Counted from the first letter of the stretch, positions 47,901 through 61,475 are shown. The stretch: 64,000 bases of DNA from Paracyclopina nana (GCA_019096065.1 JAGUCH010000001.1:7006001-7070000); one strand, 5' to 3'. Translations and numbers: made by a program. The notes: generated from the letters alone by a model not told the origin.

Positions 47901-50900
47901 GCAGTAAAATGACCTCCTGGGAATCATCTTTTGACCAGCATCTCACCACTGTGCAAGTCCATACCACACCTTGTTTTAAAAGCAGAGTAGCATTTGACCT
48001 TTGATCCTGATTACCTGTACCAAACTAGGGCTGACAAAATAGACCTTTTTAGCGAGGAGAAATACACATTAGCACATCAGCCCATTTCTAGGAATTTTTA
48101 TAGAAAAGGACAAAAATAGTCACCTTGCGTGGCGGTGTCTCAGGGCTTTTATCGAAGGTAATTTTTCATTTGAAAGAATCCAACTCTAATCCAGGCCCCT
48201 AAGAAAACAGTTGCTGGCTTGAAAACGCTCAATCCACAGGGGGCTGACAGTTGGTCAAGCTTCTTCTCCTCGGGCTCTGATTAGCTCAATATCTGAAAAA
48301 GCCGTGCCAGCAGCCAAAGCCATACTAAAATAGTTGCTTGGCTTTTGTGACAACTAGCGAAATCAATTACCAACTTGTCTTCTTCACAAGCTCCACATTC
48401 CTCCGCCCACTTTTCTTTCAGTCAGGTCAAAAAATTCATTCTGTTAAATCCATTTTCTGGCAGTGTCACCAATAGCTTTTCGAAAATTAATTGTCACCCA
48501 TTTCCTGTCCAAGAAGCACTGGGGAAAAATCTGAGAAAACAGACAAATTGCTTAGCTTGGTGACGCCAAAAAATTTTCTCCATCGGCTTGACCATCATGC
48601 ATGTGACGATGTCAAGTGAATTGAGAGATAGATTCACTGTTTCCCTCCCCCTTGGCTGACAGGATGTTGTGGGAGTTGGACACATAGAGAGTATCTCTTC
48701 TTGGAGGATAACGAATTTTCCCCACGATTTTATGCTTGTCCAAGCATCTCACCCAGATTTTCTATTTCTGAATGCTCCTCAGGCCTACAACACGGGACCA
48801 TAAGTACACGAGTAAAACTTTATAAATAGAATACGCATACCTTTCCCGTGCTGCTAAATTGTTTAGCTTCAGTAGCTGGAAGAATTGGCAACAAATTCTT
48901 CCTACTCAAAGAAACCCATTCATCTTGTGTTAATATTCGTTTCAGAGCGAGATTCATTCTTTGCTCTAGTATTTAATGATTTTTCTTGGCGAGTTTCGCT
49001 ACGGTTCTATGCTAATCACATCCTCCCCAGCTTGTTTTTGGCTCAGTCAGAGCTCTAGCTGAAACTTATTGAATTTGAGAGCGACAATTCGTCTTCTTCT
49101 GCCCGACTGCTGCAGTCGGAACTTATAAATGCCAGTCGCACTGAAGATTTCAAATTAAAGCACGATGCAGCTTCATCTTGTCGAATCATCAGCACTAATT
49201 ATGTTGAGCCTCGAGCTGAGTCAATTTTGAGGGCGGCAACAGCAAAAACAGCTCCAAGAGAACAACATCTAAACAAACCTTAGTAACCAGACAGTTTTTT
49301 CTCAATCGGTGTCAAATAATTCCGAACTAAACCAACATTTCTCCTTCAAGTGCGTTCAAAATAACTAATGCGATTTCTTGATTTGTTTTGTTTACATTTC
49401 GGTGCAACTAGTTGCAGAGACGCCAGATACGTTAGAAAATCGCACATTCATATCAATTTTGGCCAAAATGATAAAAGTATCAACTGGTAGTTTTGGTTGC
49501 TTGTTTCTTATCGGGGACTTGAAAATGCCTCACATTTGGACTTGAATGCGACGAGCTTCTAAAATATTGGCCTCAAAATGGCCATCATGCATGAAAAACA
49601 TTCCAGATCTGGATCATTAATCCTAATTCACAAATCTCTTCAGGTTCTTTTGAATGGCACAAAGTCCTTGCTTACAAGCCATGCAGCAACAGCTACTTAT
49701 TTACTTCAAAGAAAGACCCCCAAAGTTCACATAGAGCATGCATTGCATTTCTCAGATGGATAAGAATGTCTCAATAGATTTCAGCTTTGTCCCAAAACAT
49801 GTGTGATTTCAGAAGCTAGCAGCTCTCTCATTAAAAGCTGCCGAGATGAAAATAACTTCACAGATATTGTTTTTCAGCATTCCTTTTAAACTGAGCTCAC
49901 AATGGATTGCATAAATGTTGTTGAATGTTTGTGTTCAATCAAGAGCAGCAGATTCTAGCTGGGGAAAACTTCAAGACTTTTGGGGTGACAATGACAACAT
50001 TTCTTTCGAGAGAGAAAGCATTGAAAGATGGATCATTTCAATAGGTGTGCTACTTTGTTGCAAAGGGCAACGCAGCACGGTGAGAATATTTGCATCAATA
50101 TTCACGCTGATAAACATGCCAGAGTCAGGGTAGCCAAAGTACACACTGAACGCTCACAAAGATTTCTTTGAATTTGCTGACAAAAATGTGCATATTTTTG
50201 TAGGCAGATTGATTAGTGTCCGGGCAATGTGCACCTCTTCTCCTGGCCAAAAAAAGATCGATGTGACTTTTGTCAAGTGAACACACTATTTGTTCAAGGG
50301 TTACGTGCAAAAAATGGAACAATTTTCATGAAATATGATAGGGAGTCTTGATCATCAGTCAAATGTCGCGCGCGTTGAGGATCGGTCAGGGCTGCTGCAG
50401 CATTCTTGAGGTTTATTTTTGGATTGGACTCCTTATCTACGTTCCAGATGCCAATTTCATGCTCAGGTTGGGGGCAATTGGGAGAGTTGTGATATGAAGT
50501 GATAACGAGCATGGAGAATGGTCTCCGCCTCCTTTATAGATCTCCAATGCAATCATGCCCCTTGGCTTGGCACAAGACCACCTTTTACCGTTCGTCTGGG
50601 AAATTTATTATGAGGCCAGCGTATCTTGATTCCATCTTTTGATATTCCAGTTATATTGGGAGAACTCAGCTCCATTTTTCATTTCAAACCCTGCTGCTCC
50701 AGATGAAACTGTTTAAACGATTTGCCTGATTGGAAATGGAAAAAGCAGGCTTCATATTAGCGCAGTGGTCGATTTTATTGCATTTCATCCGAAGCACAAA
50801 GCGTCAATTTTGGTTAAAAAATTCCAGAATTACTGTAGTCATATATAGAAAATGTGGTTAGCGGTTATGTTTACCAAGAGCATAAGCGCACTTGATTCTT

Positions 50901-53900
50901 TGGTCCTCTCTGCATACAGCGTGCAGTAATTGGATAAAGCAAATAGTGGGATTGGATAATAAGCTATTATAAATCAGACCTCTGTATTCTCACGGTTTTC
51001 AGCCTTGCCTCTTCTCTGATAAAACAGCTTCCAATTTACGTACTTTTTAGACCTGGGGTTGCATTAATTCAAGAACCAGGCCATAATTTATAAACTGTGT
51101 GGCATTTAAAGTTAACAAGTTGGAAAATTGTACCCACTACCATTATTATTCGTATCAAGGAGGAGGTTGGAGTAGGCGGAGTCACCGACAATAAATTATC
51201 GGCAACCGAAAGCATGATCAAGATGATCATCAGCTCACGAACTTATATACTATATTTCCATATTTGAAATGCTGACCATTAAAACTATGGCCCAGAGTGT
51301 CATTGATCATTTTGATGGTCACGATCTGCCGCCCCGCGCTAGTAATAATGGCAGCAATGCCATTTAAGGACACATCCAATCACTCCCAAATTTACTGCAA
51401 GAGAAAATTCCTCTGCAGCAAGATTAATTAGTACATTTTTTATGGCCAAGAATACTCATTAATCGGCTAGCCGATATTACATTACTTTTTGGGAGTTTCG
51501 AGGTCTACTTCGGTGCAGCCCGAGAACAATTTCCAAATGTGCGAGCAACCCAACAACAAAACCACAGCTTGACCGCATTTTAGCGAAAAATGTCACTACG
51601 AACAAACAGATTTTTTGGTTATGGTTAATTAAGGGAAACCACGATGACGGGCTAACACAAAGTCACCCTTGGCTATTTTGAGTGCCAAGTGTCAACGTAA
51701 AATGACCAGATATTCATCTTCATTTACGTGATTCCACATCCGGAACATGATCATTTTGTTTTTAGACGAAAGTTTCTGTTGCCATCATCATTATTATTGG
51801 ATTTTAGTCTTGGGAGGATGTTGAGGTCACATGATCATCTCGACTCAATTTTCAAAAAGATACATCATCAGGTAATATTGTGAGTGAGACAGTAGTTCTC
51901 TCGTAGCAAGCTGCTACTGCTGTGAGCTATGCGATAAAAGTGTAAAAGTCGGCCAATCGGTCAAGGAATATAATGAAATCTTATGAAAATGCATGGAATC
52001 TCGGTAGTAGCTAATCAAGCATTTTGCCTTCAGGGACCCCCATCAATCGTCTACCAATAATGGCCAAACAAGTGTTGGATCTCTACGAGTTGTACAATCT
52101 AGTCACGCTTCGCGGCGGCCTCGTCGAAGTCATCAATAAGAAACAGTGGCAAGAAATCATCAAGGGCCTCAACCTACCATCTTCAATCACATCAGCAGCT
52201 TTTACCCTCAGAACTCAGTAAGCATTTATTACTATAGCGTACATTGTTTTTTGAAGCCAGTTAATTGGTGGACTCCTCGCGACCAAAAGTGGTAGTGGAG
52301 CTTGATTTATTGCCAACTATTTCTCCATGGCTGAATAATAATGTAGCCATTTTCACAAGCCTGATTATGGCTCTTAATCATGGCTGCCGCGCCATAGCTA
52401 TATAGCTTGATGCACATGCGATAAATTAATCTATTGGCTCCCAGATTTCAACCGCAAAAATGCTTTTTCATATTGGCACTCCTGTGTAATTTCGGTTTGG
52501 AATTAATGATCCGGCCGCAATTTGATGATTTAATAATGAGACCTTTGCAGCAACCAAATTAGCCAGAAGAGGATGCAGCTCTCCTCAATCTAATTATCAA
52601 GGAAACACACCATTTTTCATAAATTCAATTTCTTTGAGTGATCAATACGTGGGATATAAAAATTGCGGCCAGAAAATGGCTGCAACATCTCATTGTACCC
52701 GTAGGAAATAATTTGTAGAGCAATATCTCAACTAGGATTGATGCTGAGAGCTTGTCACGTCGATCAGGGATTGGGGACACTGAACCCAATTGGGGGATAA
52801 ATCTATATGACAATTGGATAACGACTCTTTTCCTCTCATAAAAGATCATGATTTGATTGGACAATGAATTGTTTTTTTGCAGATACACCAAGTACCTCTA
52901 TCCCTACGAGTGTGAGATGAAACGATTGAGCTCCCCTTCGGAGTTGCAAGCTGCCATTGACGGAAACAAACGAGAGGGTAGAAGGTCCGGCTACGACACG
53001 TATTCCATGTTTCCCGGTCCCAGGCCCCAAGTCCCCCTCCCGCCTTCCTCTCTGCCAATGCCTCAGATCTCTCCCCTGCCACCAGGACTCAGGCCTAACT
53101 TCAATGGAGGCTCAGGATTCCCAGGATCTCTCAGTAAGTGCATGCATGAAATCGCATCAATCATTAGCAACGATATTCGGTTGAGCAAACATTCCAGCAG
53201 CTTAATAAATCAACGCGAAGAATTCGTGTAAATATTTCTGTCCCCTTGGGATAAATTGCTTTTGATGAATTTGAGTGCGCATTATAAACAAAAGCAGAGG
53301 CCATTATGCCATAGTCGATTGGGTATTTCAAAGCGAGAAAAGCTTTCTTTTTTGATCTGCAAAGATGATGAAATCCTAGCATTCGAACAAACAATTGCGA
53401 GTAGGAGGGAAAACTTTTTGATGGCCTGGCCAGGCGAACGCAGTATAGCAGTGCGAGCAAGCGTCGGATTTTAACTTGCCTCGGAGCAACGCTTTATATT
53501 ATTGTTCTTGAGGGTCTTTCTCGTGAGCGAAGAGTTATTTGTGCCCGGGCTTTATTTTCATCATGACTGTCATTATACATTTCTTCAAGTGGAGTCGAGT
53601 AGGATTTTATGTGGGCTAACCACGTTAGCAGGAGGCAAGGCGGGCCATATTTATCATAATCACCTTTGCTTCAAGCTTCGCAAATGCAGCTATAGGCCAC
53701 TTTTCTTTATATCTCAAAATTACCATTTTTGCATAAAAGGAGGAGGCACGCTATCTTAGAAAATTTGATGGGAATGGGGAAAAAGTAAAGGCTCAATCAT
53801 TAACTATAAAAGGAAACTTATTCCTTGCTCTACAGATCATGGGAACAAAAGTCCTCCCGGTTTAAATGCTTCCAATCCTCTCTCAGCACTGGAGATGACG

Positions 53901-54558
53901 AGACTGGCCCTCTTCAAGATGTACAACCAGGCAGGGCTACCTCCTGGTGGCCCACATGGGCCTCATGGGCCCTTGGGCGCAGCTGGGCTCGGCCAGTTCG
54001 ACATGGGCAGGGCAATGGTAGAGCAACAGGCTCGAGCCATACAAGCTGCTCAAAGAGAGGCAGAAGCAAGGGAGAAGGAGTTGAATTCATCGAAGTCACC
54101 TTCGATCGAGCAGAGACTGCAAAGCCAAGTCCTCCAGCACAACAAGGACAGGAGCAGTGACGACAACAAGAGCAACCGGTCCAAAGATAGCGACAGGTCA
54201 CGTGACCGCGACGACGAGGAAGATGACATGTCCCCTCCACCCATGAAGAGAGAACGACAAGACTCTTATGACCATCGGAATGGCAGTCCTCTCATGGGGG
54301 CCAACATTAGGATTGCCAACAGAGGTGAGTTAGGGAAATGGTTCCACCATCCCTGCGGCTCCAACCAAACTTTTCTTTTCTCTTGCAGGGGAATCTGGTG
54401 ACAGCTCCTTGGTAGTTTCACTCGAGATCAACTCAGTCATGTACCAGGGAGTGCTTTTCGCCCAGCCCACACTTGGCAACAAAGTGTCATCGAAGGAGCA
54501 TCACCAGCAAAGAGGAACCAATTCAAGCAAGGAGCAGCACGCGAAACTTTCAAAGTGA
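38986..54558 (+). CDS. ARID3: ARID3 / dead ringer (retained) transcription factor
   Basis: DNA-binding regulator with an AT-rich-interaction domain. Eight coding exons: 38986-39072, 40721-40849, 41175-41663, 46790-46862, 52034-52217, 52883-53133, 53836-54324 and 54389-54558. Phases agree at every junction; 623 residues, no breaks. An acidic stretch and EREEREEIEKELRAQRE lead to the extended ARID (exons 4-6). This includes DDPKRKEFLDDLFNFMQKRG, TPINRLPIMAKQVLDLYELY, GGLVEVINKKQWQEIIKGL, SSITSAAFTLRTQYTKYLYP and ELQAAIDGNKREGRRS, which is nearly identical to the fly dead-ringer ARID. After a Pro/Gly-rich linker, a Lys/Asp/Arg-rich segment and PPPMKRERQD, the last exons carry the REKLES region (SSLVVSLEINSVMYQGVLFAQ minus ends). 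Intron 2 starts with GC (CAG|GCAAGT). Introns 3 and 5-kb intron 4 split the ARID from the N-terminus and within itself. In other animals ARID3 acts in embryonic patterning and myogenesis. The start is the only ATG in the first exon. Confidence 0.96.
42686..44093 (-). CDS. Possible nested secreted-protein gene in ARID3 intron 3 (tentative)
   Basis: The minus-strand ATG at 44093 opens a strong signal peptide (MKLLLPLILLLLWISEIDLA) and about 60 polar residues (one Cys) to a donor-like GCA|GTAGGG at 43844. Further along the same strand, a frame from about 43060 to 42686 has a Cys-containing, protein-like composition (CSNSQEI, RGCSCTLGRG, RSCKLQVFLIALG, EEFVIPKC) and ends at ATA|GTGAGA. A third co-oriented frame lies at 41732-42043. 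I did not find a clean acceptor pair linking them, so the gene model is unproven. The family is not recognised. It would be transcribed opposite to ARID3 from within its 5.1-kb intron. Confidence 0.3.
46863..52033 (+). other. 5.2-kb ARID3 intron interrupting the ARID domain
   Basis: No exon-like frame could be supported inside. It contains many AT-rich homeodomain-type cores (TAATTA, ATTAAT), especially 51100-51500. Intronic enhancers would be expected for a developmental regulator, but this is inference. Confidence 0.4.
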
Positions 54559-55042
54559 AAACGACATTTTTGCATTGTAGCAAAAGATAGTACAACGTGT
54601 AATTTGATCATTTAGAGATCCCATTAAACAACCGCAACCCTCTTCATATAAAAAGAAGCCCGCTACCCTTTTTGTGCCTCACTTATCTCTCACGCTCCTC
54701 TTTTAATTGGTCAAGATGCAATGTTTTTCATGCATCAGCTATAGCTGTGATAATTTAGCCAATTATCTCTTCCCTCGAATTGCTGGAATGCTACTACAAC
54801 CATACTACACTTGCCGCCTCTCTTGGCTGGATCGCTCATTCTTTTTCAGTTCCTACGCCCTTTTATGAAAACACAACAACAATACGACATTATTACTAAT
54901 TGTAGAATGCTGTAAAAACATGCTGCTGCTATTATGAGGAAAATATTATTATCGCTGTTTTTGTGTATAATTAGTGCACTAGAACTACTACTACGTACGT
55001 ACGTGTCATCCTTCAGTTATTATTGCTAAGAAACATTGCTGA

Positions 55043-55048
55043 AATAAA
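55043..55048 (+). promoter_or_regulatory. Candidate poly(A) signal of ARID3
   Basis: AATAAA, 485 bp after the ARID3 stop codon. Confidence 0.5.
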
Positions 55049-57843
55049 TGTGTGACGAAACCCACTAGATCCAAAGGTAGAGAAGAGCCTCAGTCATTAC
55101 AACCACATAATGTTTCCGAAAAAAATCTCTGCTTATGAAGCGCTCGCTGAATTATTATTGCCAAAAATGTGCTGCCAGAGGAACCATGCAGCCACTAGAT
55201 ACAGTGAGGTCTTGCATGTGGGGAATGGTCAATTAAATAAAATGCTTGGGTAGACAATGTGTTTCAAAGCGTAATTTAGAGCCCAAACTAGCGTGGCTGC
55301 ATCTCAGGAAAAATTAGGAGAGCTTTCGCATCTCTAGACCACCCTGTGCAATAATACACCGACATCAACTTCCCAAATAGTCACGCTCTCAATTATCTCA
55401 AGTCTATTGCGTGGAACGGGAATTGAAAAATTTCAATGTAGCTGTTGTATTGATCGTTCGCATGCACGTAATGTCGGTATATAACTCACATTTTTCAAGC
55501 CCTTTGACTCCTCTTCTTTCTGAGTAAAATGTCATTGAACTATTTACGACTTCTGCTCTCTATTTTGAACATCGTTCTCGCCACGACCATCCATTAACCA
55601 AGAAGTTATAGCAATAATCATCATCATCATCATGACGACAACGAACTTGGTCTTGAATTTCAAGAGACATTAAATTCGAACGACTGATTCACACAAGCAG
55701 AACTGGGAACCAAAGAATAATTGCTGACGTGTGCTTTTTTGGGGCAAACAGAGCATATTTTCACTTTTAAGAGAAATGACCCATAGCAGCAATATGCTCC
55801 AAAGAGGAAAATTAAAATGAAGGGTCAGTTAAAACTGCACAAGCCACTCCAGACGCAAGAGATAATAATGAGTCTTCATTGTGTCCAAGTTTTGGAGGGA
55901 AAATTTGGTTCGTTTGGGCCATAAATGGCGACAAAGACGCTAAGGGAGACACATTTTCTCCAACAGTGTCTTCTTCCTTATTACAAGCCACTGTCACAGT
56001 GGGAAAATTGGTACGAAAAAAGGCCGTGGGGTGTACTTACGGCGAGACGAAAACAATCTTCCTTGTTTCTCCATGGGAAATGCCCAGAGTGCAAAAAAGT
56101 TGGCATGGCTTGAGATCGGCTGGTCAAAGATCTCGCCGAGGATCGTTGACCTGTAGCTGAACAACGGTCAGCAATGTCAATGTAACCGCGTATTTCCTTA
56201 TACCAGAACATAATGAGTCAGTCAGCAAAGCCAGCCCACCAAATCGGACCGACTTGGTGTTGTAAAAATGTCACTGAATCCACTATACCGAGGCAGCTGC
56301 CAAATGCACTAGAAATCTGGCTCTTTCTAATTTCTGTCTAATGTGTTATTGCAGCTTCACGCTCGAGCGACTGTTTTGTTTTGATTTTGGCCTCGATTTG
56401 TTTACAATTCAATCGCCGTCGACTTAGCTGGTTTTGATATCTAAACAAACTGTTCGGACATTCCCTAAAAACAAGTGCTGGTGCTAATCAAAAGTATTCA
56501 TAAAAAGAAGGTAGACAAATTTCGCATTCTAGGCAATGTTAATTTGAGACGGCCGCAATCTTCCGCAATCTTCCGCCACTTTTAGCCCAAAAGTTACAGC
56601 TCCCCTCCCTCTCAGTTGTCGCTGATAATGGCCTATAAGCAACTGGCTTGGCAGTAGAGTAGCCGTAGTAGGGAAAACAAAAGATGAGCATTGGGACTCC
56701 TGTCCGAAGCAATTGAAAGGAGCTCTGAAAAAATGTGGTTGGATTTTTTGACCATGCCGGTCGGGTGCCCCGCCATGGCGACAGTTTTTGAAAAGACAGA
56801 ATCGTCTCCTCCCACTTCTAGAAAAAGCGAGCTGACCCCTGATTTATAGGTCGGTGTAAATATCGCGATTGTCCTTTGTCAAGCAACGGGCTCTCTTAAT
56901 GATAGCTCTCTGGCATGCCTCGCAATGCAACGACCAGGCTGAGCAACATTTTAAGCTTCAAAAAAGCAGAGGACCATTATCATCACCATTACTATGCTGA
57001 TGGGGGAACAATGTTGGTCAATTTGTTTATCCTAATGAAGACATCTTTCAGGGCGGATAGCTGAGAAAGGCTTACCATAGAAGGCTATTTATCTTTACTT
57101 TCCTATGTGCTGCTGGTTTTGATGATCCTAGCCATATGAGCAGCACTACTTTCCGCCTAATTTCCGATAATCATTTCCTGTCTTCATCCCATCATCAGGT
57201 TCCCATTTGAGAAAGCCGTATACTATATCATGTCCTAGGAAGGTGGAGGCCTGCTTTTTTCTCTTTGTCGCAGGAAAATCAGGATTGCCTTCCCTGCTTG
57301 CGAAAGTGACCATCTGATGCTGCAGCTTAAAAGACTGATGCCGTGTATAAGAAATGAGCCAATAGATAGTCCCTCCCGATTTCCTCATTGGAGCTCCCTG
57401 CTATATGGGAAAAACATCAGCAGTGCCGCGGTGTCTCTATGCGACACATCAATACGATAGATTTACTTTGCTACAATAAGGGGTCACTGCAGTCTAGAAA
57501 GACCCTGCTTACAGGCTCTTTCAATTATCTCAAATTGTATCAGACATCACAAATTATTCATTAGATAAAATTAGAGCTTTCCAATGATGCTCTATCTGAA
57601 GTTATCAAATCATATGCTATAGAGCAACGAGCAGACTAGGCTGGTTAAAGCTTTGGACACTTGAAATGGCCAAGAGAATTTATTGGCTAATTACAACCTT
57701 TATTCTCCACTGATTATGCGCGTGTTATGGCATGTCCTCCTGCTTCAGCTGAGAAACTCCCTATAATTGATGGTCTACTAGTAGGATATAGGACAACAAG
57801 ACCATTTCTCCCTTCTTCTTCGTTCCGAACGAGATAAATCGCC
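55049..57843. other. Intergenic stretch, no gene recognised
   Basis: Contains an (ATC)n microsatellite at 55619-55634 and short overlapping frames on both strands at 55812-56211. No domain, splice pair or RNA gene could be supported. Confidence 0.5.
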
Positions 57844-58803
57844 TTACTTTTCACTACTAATACAACTCAAGCTAGCCATGGCATTTTTCCATCCCCTTTT
57901 ACATGGAGTGACATCTTTCTTCTCACAATTTATACACCTCACTGAATGAAATAGAGCACAGGGAATTGACCACTCGACACTGACGAGCTTAATCCCTTTC
58001 TGTACACTTGCTTCCATCTCAGAACCTCCTGGTTGGGAGTTTTTATCCTGGGAACTCCTTGAAAGCCCCACACAGTAGCCACTGGAGTCTCAGAAGTCTC
58101 ACTGCCGATTGCGAACGACATGTGGAGTGAAAGCAGATACTTAACTCCCGCAGCTAATGGCAAGGAAGCTCTGAAAATTATTGGATATGGATGAATGCCT
58201 CGACATTGGTTGCTACTTCCCCGATTTCGCATCAGAATCCAGGGCCCTAGTGTTAAGCAGACCTTAAACTTTCTTTCTATTTTGATTTCTAATCGGATCA
58301 ATTTCACCTGGAAGGCAGTGCAAAGTTGACTTTTCAGGATTTGCCCTAGGACAGCCCTCAGGTCCACCCCAATTACGAACATCTGATTTAGTAAGCTGGA
58401 TAAGTTCCTCAATCAGCAAAAGCCCAACAGGTCCAGTTTGAGACACTCCGTGTTCTGACAAGAAGAGCTTAATCTTCAATAAGTCGTAGAGCTGCTCATT
58501 TTCTTCAAAGTGAGGAAGAAAAACAGCAACTCCAGATAGCAAAATGTCATCTCGAAGAGTGTGAAAAATGACAGCAAAGCCTTCATTGCCGTGGCTTTCA
58601 TTGTAAGCACCAGCAGCTGGCAATCTTAGATAAATGTTCTGCCTGAATTTTGAGCCAGGTAATGAAGGAAGAGTTCGGAGCAGTTGAATAATAGCATGCC
58701 ATTTCTTGCACACTAGGCTTAACTTTTGCTGATCCTGGGCGTGAGGCAAGTGTGAAAAAATTACTTCAAGAACTTCACTTGGTAAATCGTGTATTGTTGA
58801 CAT
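57844..58803 (-). CDS. F-box protein
   Basis: The ATG at 58803 follows an acceptor-like GTTTGCTCAG. The protein opens with a clear F-box (residues about 5-45: IHDLPSEVLEVIFSHLP, then LSLVCKKWHAII), which would bind SKP1 and recruit a target to an SCF ubiquitin ligase. The remaining 270 residues have no motif I recognise; near the end are Cys pairs (RCINCEKKDVTPCKRGW) that might bind metal. The total is about 319 residues. Two single-base breaks shift and then restore the frame: a C4 run at 58367-58370 that is one base long, and the CCCTTT run at 57994-57999 that is one base short (plus-strand bases). Between them the alternative frame is convincingly protein-like (LRAVLGQILKSQL, KFKVCLTLGPWILMRN). 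As with the zinc-finger gene, the breaks cancel. No introns were seen in the body. Confidence 0.75.
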
Positions 58804-61259
58804 CCTGAGCAAACTTGGCAGGCATCCAATGATTAGGCTAAAAAGCAATTTAATGCAGTGCCCGACTGGTTTTTTTTTTCATATGGGCCTCCCTGATGAT
58901 TTTATGTTTCCCTAAAGTATGGTTTGGAGCAATTTTCAGCTGAGCATGTTCGAGAGCCATTCAATGTCTAATTTAGAGCCCATTATAGCGAGCATTATCT
59001 ACCTGGAGAACGACACTCAGGTCCACATTAATCTTGAAACTTGTAGTAGGATAGTGGCAATCATTTTCTCGAGGAAAATTAACATTGTCTTTTGGTGAAG
59101 TAGCTGAAAAAGATGGCGCCTAGAGTTTGATCAACAAGTTATTGCATTTTTTCCAGAGAGCAGCCATCTGTGATTCCATTTATGGCTATAAATGCAAAGA
59201 AATAATGAGAATGTGGGCGCCACTTGGTCGCAATTCCAACAAAATGTGGTTAGGTACTTGAAGAACTGCAAGTGAAATGGCCCTATACATACTACAACTA
59301 TACCCTACTAAAGATCTTTGTATGGTGAGCTGAGGTCTTGTAGTGCTTTTTCATTATCTCTGAGCGCGAGTTTCTTCGGAAGAAGTGCAATCAAAGGGGG
59401 ATCAAATCTCTTGCCCAAGTTCATTTGTAATTGACCGAATAGATAAAATCGATCCATCTGCAACTTGACTTGTTTTGATCATGCCGCACTCGTGTGCGCA
59501 TCTCTAATGCTCGTCGTTGCTCTCTAAATCCCATTTGACGAATTTTGTGAAAATAAATGCCACCTACAATAGTCACTGCCAAGGTAATTTTAGCGCCAAT
59601 TTTCAATTATGATAACATCCGTTCATCTTGCGGCCAACGACGTGCCAATTACAACTCATTAGACGGAAAAAAGTTCAATTACCTGCGAAAAAATTGAATG
59701 GGTCCCGGTTTCTATTCATGACTTGATGAGTATTTTCACGCTCTTCCTGGAGGTAATTAGCAAAAATGCTGCGCTACTGGGCCAGAAACTTGCCCATAAA
59801 AACAGAAATGCTGCTGGGCCTCTGCATTTCATGCACGCTTTTTGATAGTTGACTTGTGATTGTTTTACGGTGCATTTTCCAGATCTTTGCAGCGAAATTT
59901 TCCAGGTCAAAGAGAAATCACAAAGACACTTTGCTTTGGCTCAATATATTTGGACCCTCGCTAATGATGCCAGGTACAGTACTCAAAAATTCATTTGCTT
60001 ACATGCTAATTATTTCTTGAGGCCCTGCTCATATGCTTGAGCAAGGTGGCCATAAATCTTGGGGTCAAAAGCCCGAAATAGGCTCTACATGAATGTTATT
60101 CAGCCTCATGATTGCATGGCAGCTATTTGCAAACAATGAGCTATGGCAAGCAAGAAAATGGAGGGAAAAATGTGAATGAAATAATTAAACATGGAACCGC
60201 CTCAAAATTAAGCTCTCTCATTCTTATGAAATCCTTGGCTGCTGGGAAGAGAAAGGAGGCTGTAGATAGATGAGGAGGGCCACATGTCTGCAGCAATTAG
60301 AGGAGATATTTTCATCTTTTTTATTGCGCATGAGCTAAGTAACCTAATATCTTTCCCATGGCCAAAATATTAATTGAATTTGTGTGTGGCATTTTCAGCG
60401 CGCGAAACCTCTGAGTAACCTAGATTTTACACTCTAGCTGCCTGCGTGGGTACTTGATGATGGGAGAAAATCCAGCTTTGTCACATTTTACTAATGATGA
60501 TGAGCAGGAGATGAATGGATTATTTCAGAGTTCATTTGTTTAATCGCGGGGGGCTCTCCGGGGCCTACAGTTCTACTCTCATCATCATTTTGTGCACATG
60601 GATGATGCATCTGGTGCCGAGCTAAAGCTCTCAAACCGATTAGGCGGGGAAATCTATGCAAATGGACTTGATGGATCGATCTCCTAAAGATTGTTGAATG
60701 CTACGAGAGCCTAGAGCATCATTCCACCATCCATTCATAGCCAATCATAATGCTGCTAGCTGCCTCAAAAGCTTTTCCACTCACATACAAATGATGCCAT
60801 TGCATTATATACACTCAGCCTCGTGGGCGAAGAAACGTTACAACGTCGCGCATGCTATTTATGATTATTGACAGAGAGGTTTCGCGTCGCGAATCGCTGC
60901 AAATTTGCGATCTCAGCTGAGTCGGTTCGCCCCGATCAGTTCAAAACAAACTGAAAAAACGTGGCGTTTCGTCGCGCTGTGATAAATTCGGCGTGAAACC
61001 ATTTCAAGATACGCCAATAAAAAGTGAAGTGTACTAAACAGCGTGTTCTTCGAGGAATTTCCAGGTCAGCCAGTTTTATTTTATTTAATCGTAGCGTAAC
61101 TGTAGAATAGTTAGCGGAAAAAACGTGCTCGTAAATCATGTGTTGCAAAATCCAACGAAATCCTTTCAATCGCTTGAAAAGAGCTCGTTTGGAGCGATTT
61201 GTTTGAGGCCACAGATGTTCCACTTCCATCCCAACTGTAATTTAGCAGATAATTCTAGA
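58804..61259. other. Intergenic stretch, no gene recognised
   Basis: AT-rich DNA with many homeodomain-like cores and a GGCGCCAC motif at 59216-59223. A frame at 60936-61229 (-) follows an acceptor-like TAAATTACAG and may belong with the tentative secreted exon next to it. Confidence 0.4.
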
Positions 61260-61475
61260 TCAGCGAGGGGAAAAGTTGATGACTCTATTTGTCCAAATCG
61301 TTCGATTCATTGACAACCACTTGACCAATGTGTTGACCCTAGTAGTTGCTTGTGTGCCACAGTTTACATGTATCAGATGTCCAGATAGCGGTCGTTTATC
61401 AGGGAAACTGCGGGAACCACCCCAGGTGCCTTCTGTATCTACTAAGCATATATAGCACACTAGCAGTAGCAACAT
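61260..61475 (-). CDS. Possible secreted-protein exon (tentative)
   Basis: A minus-strand ATG at 61475 directly follows an acceptor-like ATTTTTCAG. It opens a signal-peptide-like start (MLLLLVCYICLVDTEG) and then a polar segment with dibasic-type sites. A GTAAAC donor candidate occurs at about 61371. In one phase the next acceptor block (61213 downward) reads WDGSGTSVASNKSLQTSSF, in another a 97-residue frame. I could not decide which, or whether any of this is expressed. Confidence 0.22.
   Translation of the reverse strand: MLLLLVCYICLVDTEGTWGGSRSFPDKRPLSGHLIHVNCGTQATTRVNTLVKWLSMNRTIWTNRVINFSPR

Noticed and set aside
54050-54244. Ser/Leu-rich antisense frame in the ARID3 exon
   Set aside because: A shadow of the Asp/Arg/Lys-rich coding segment.
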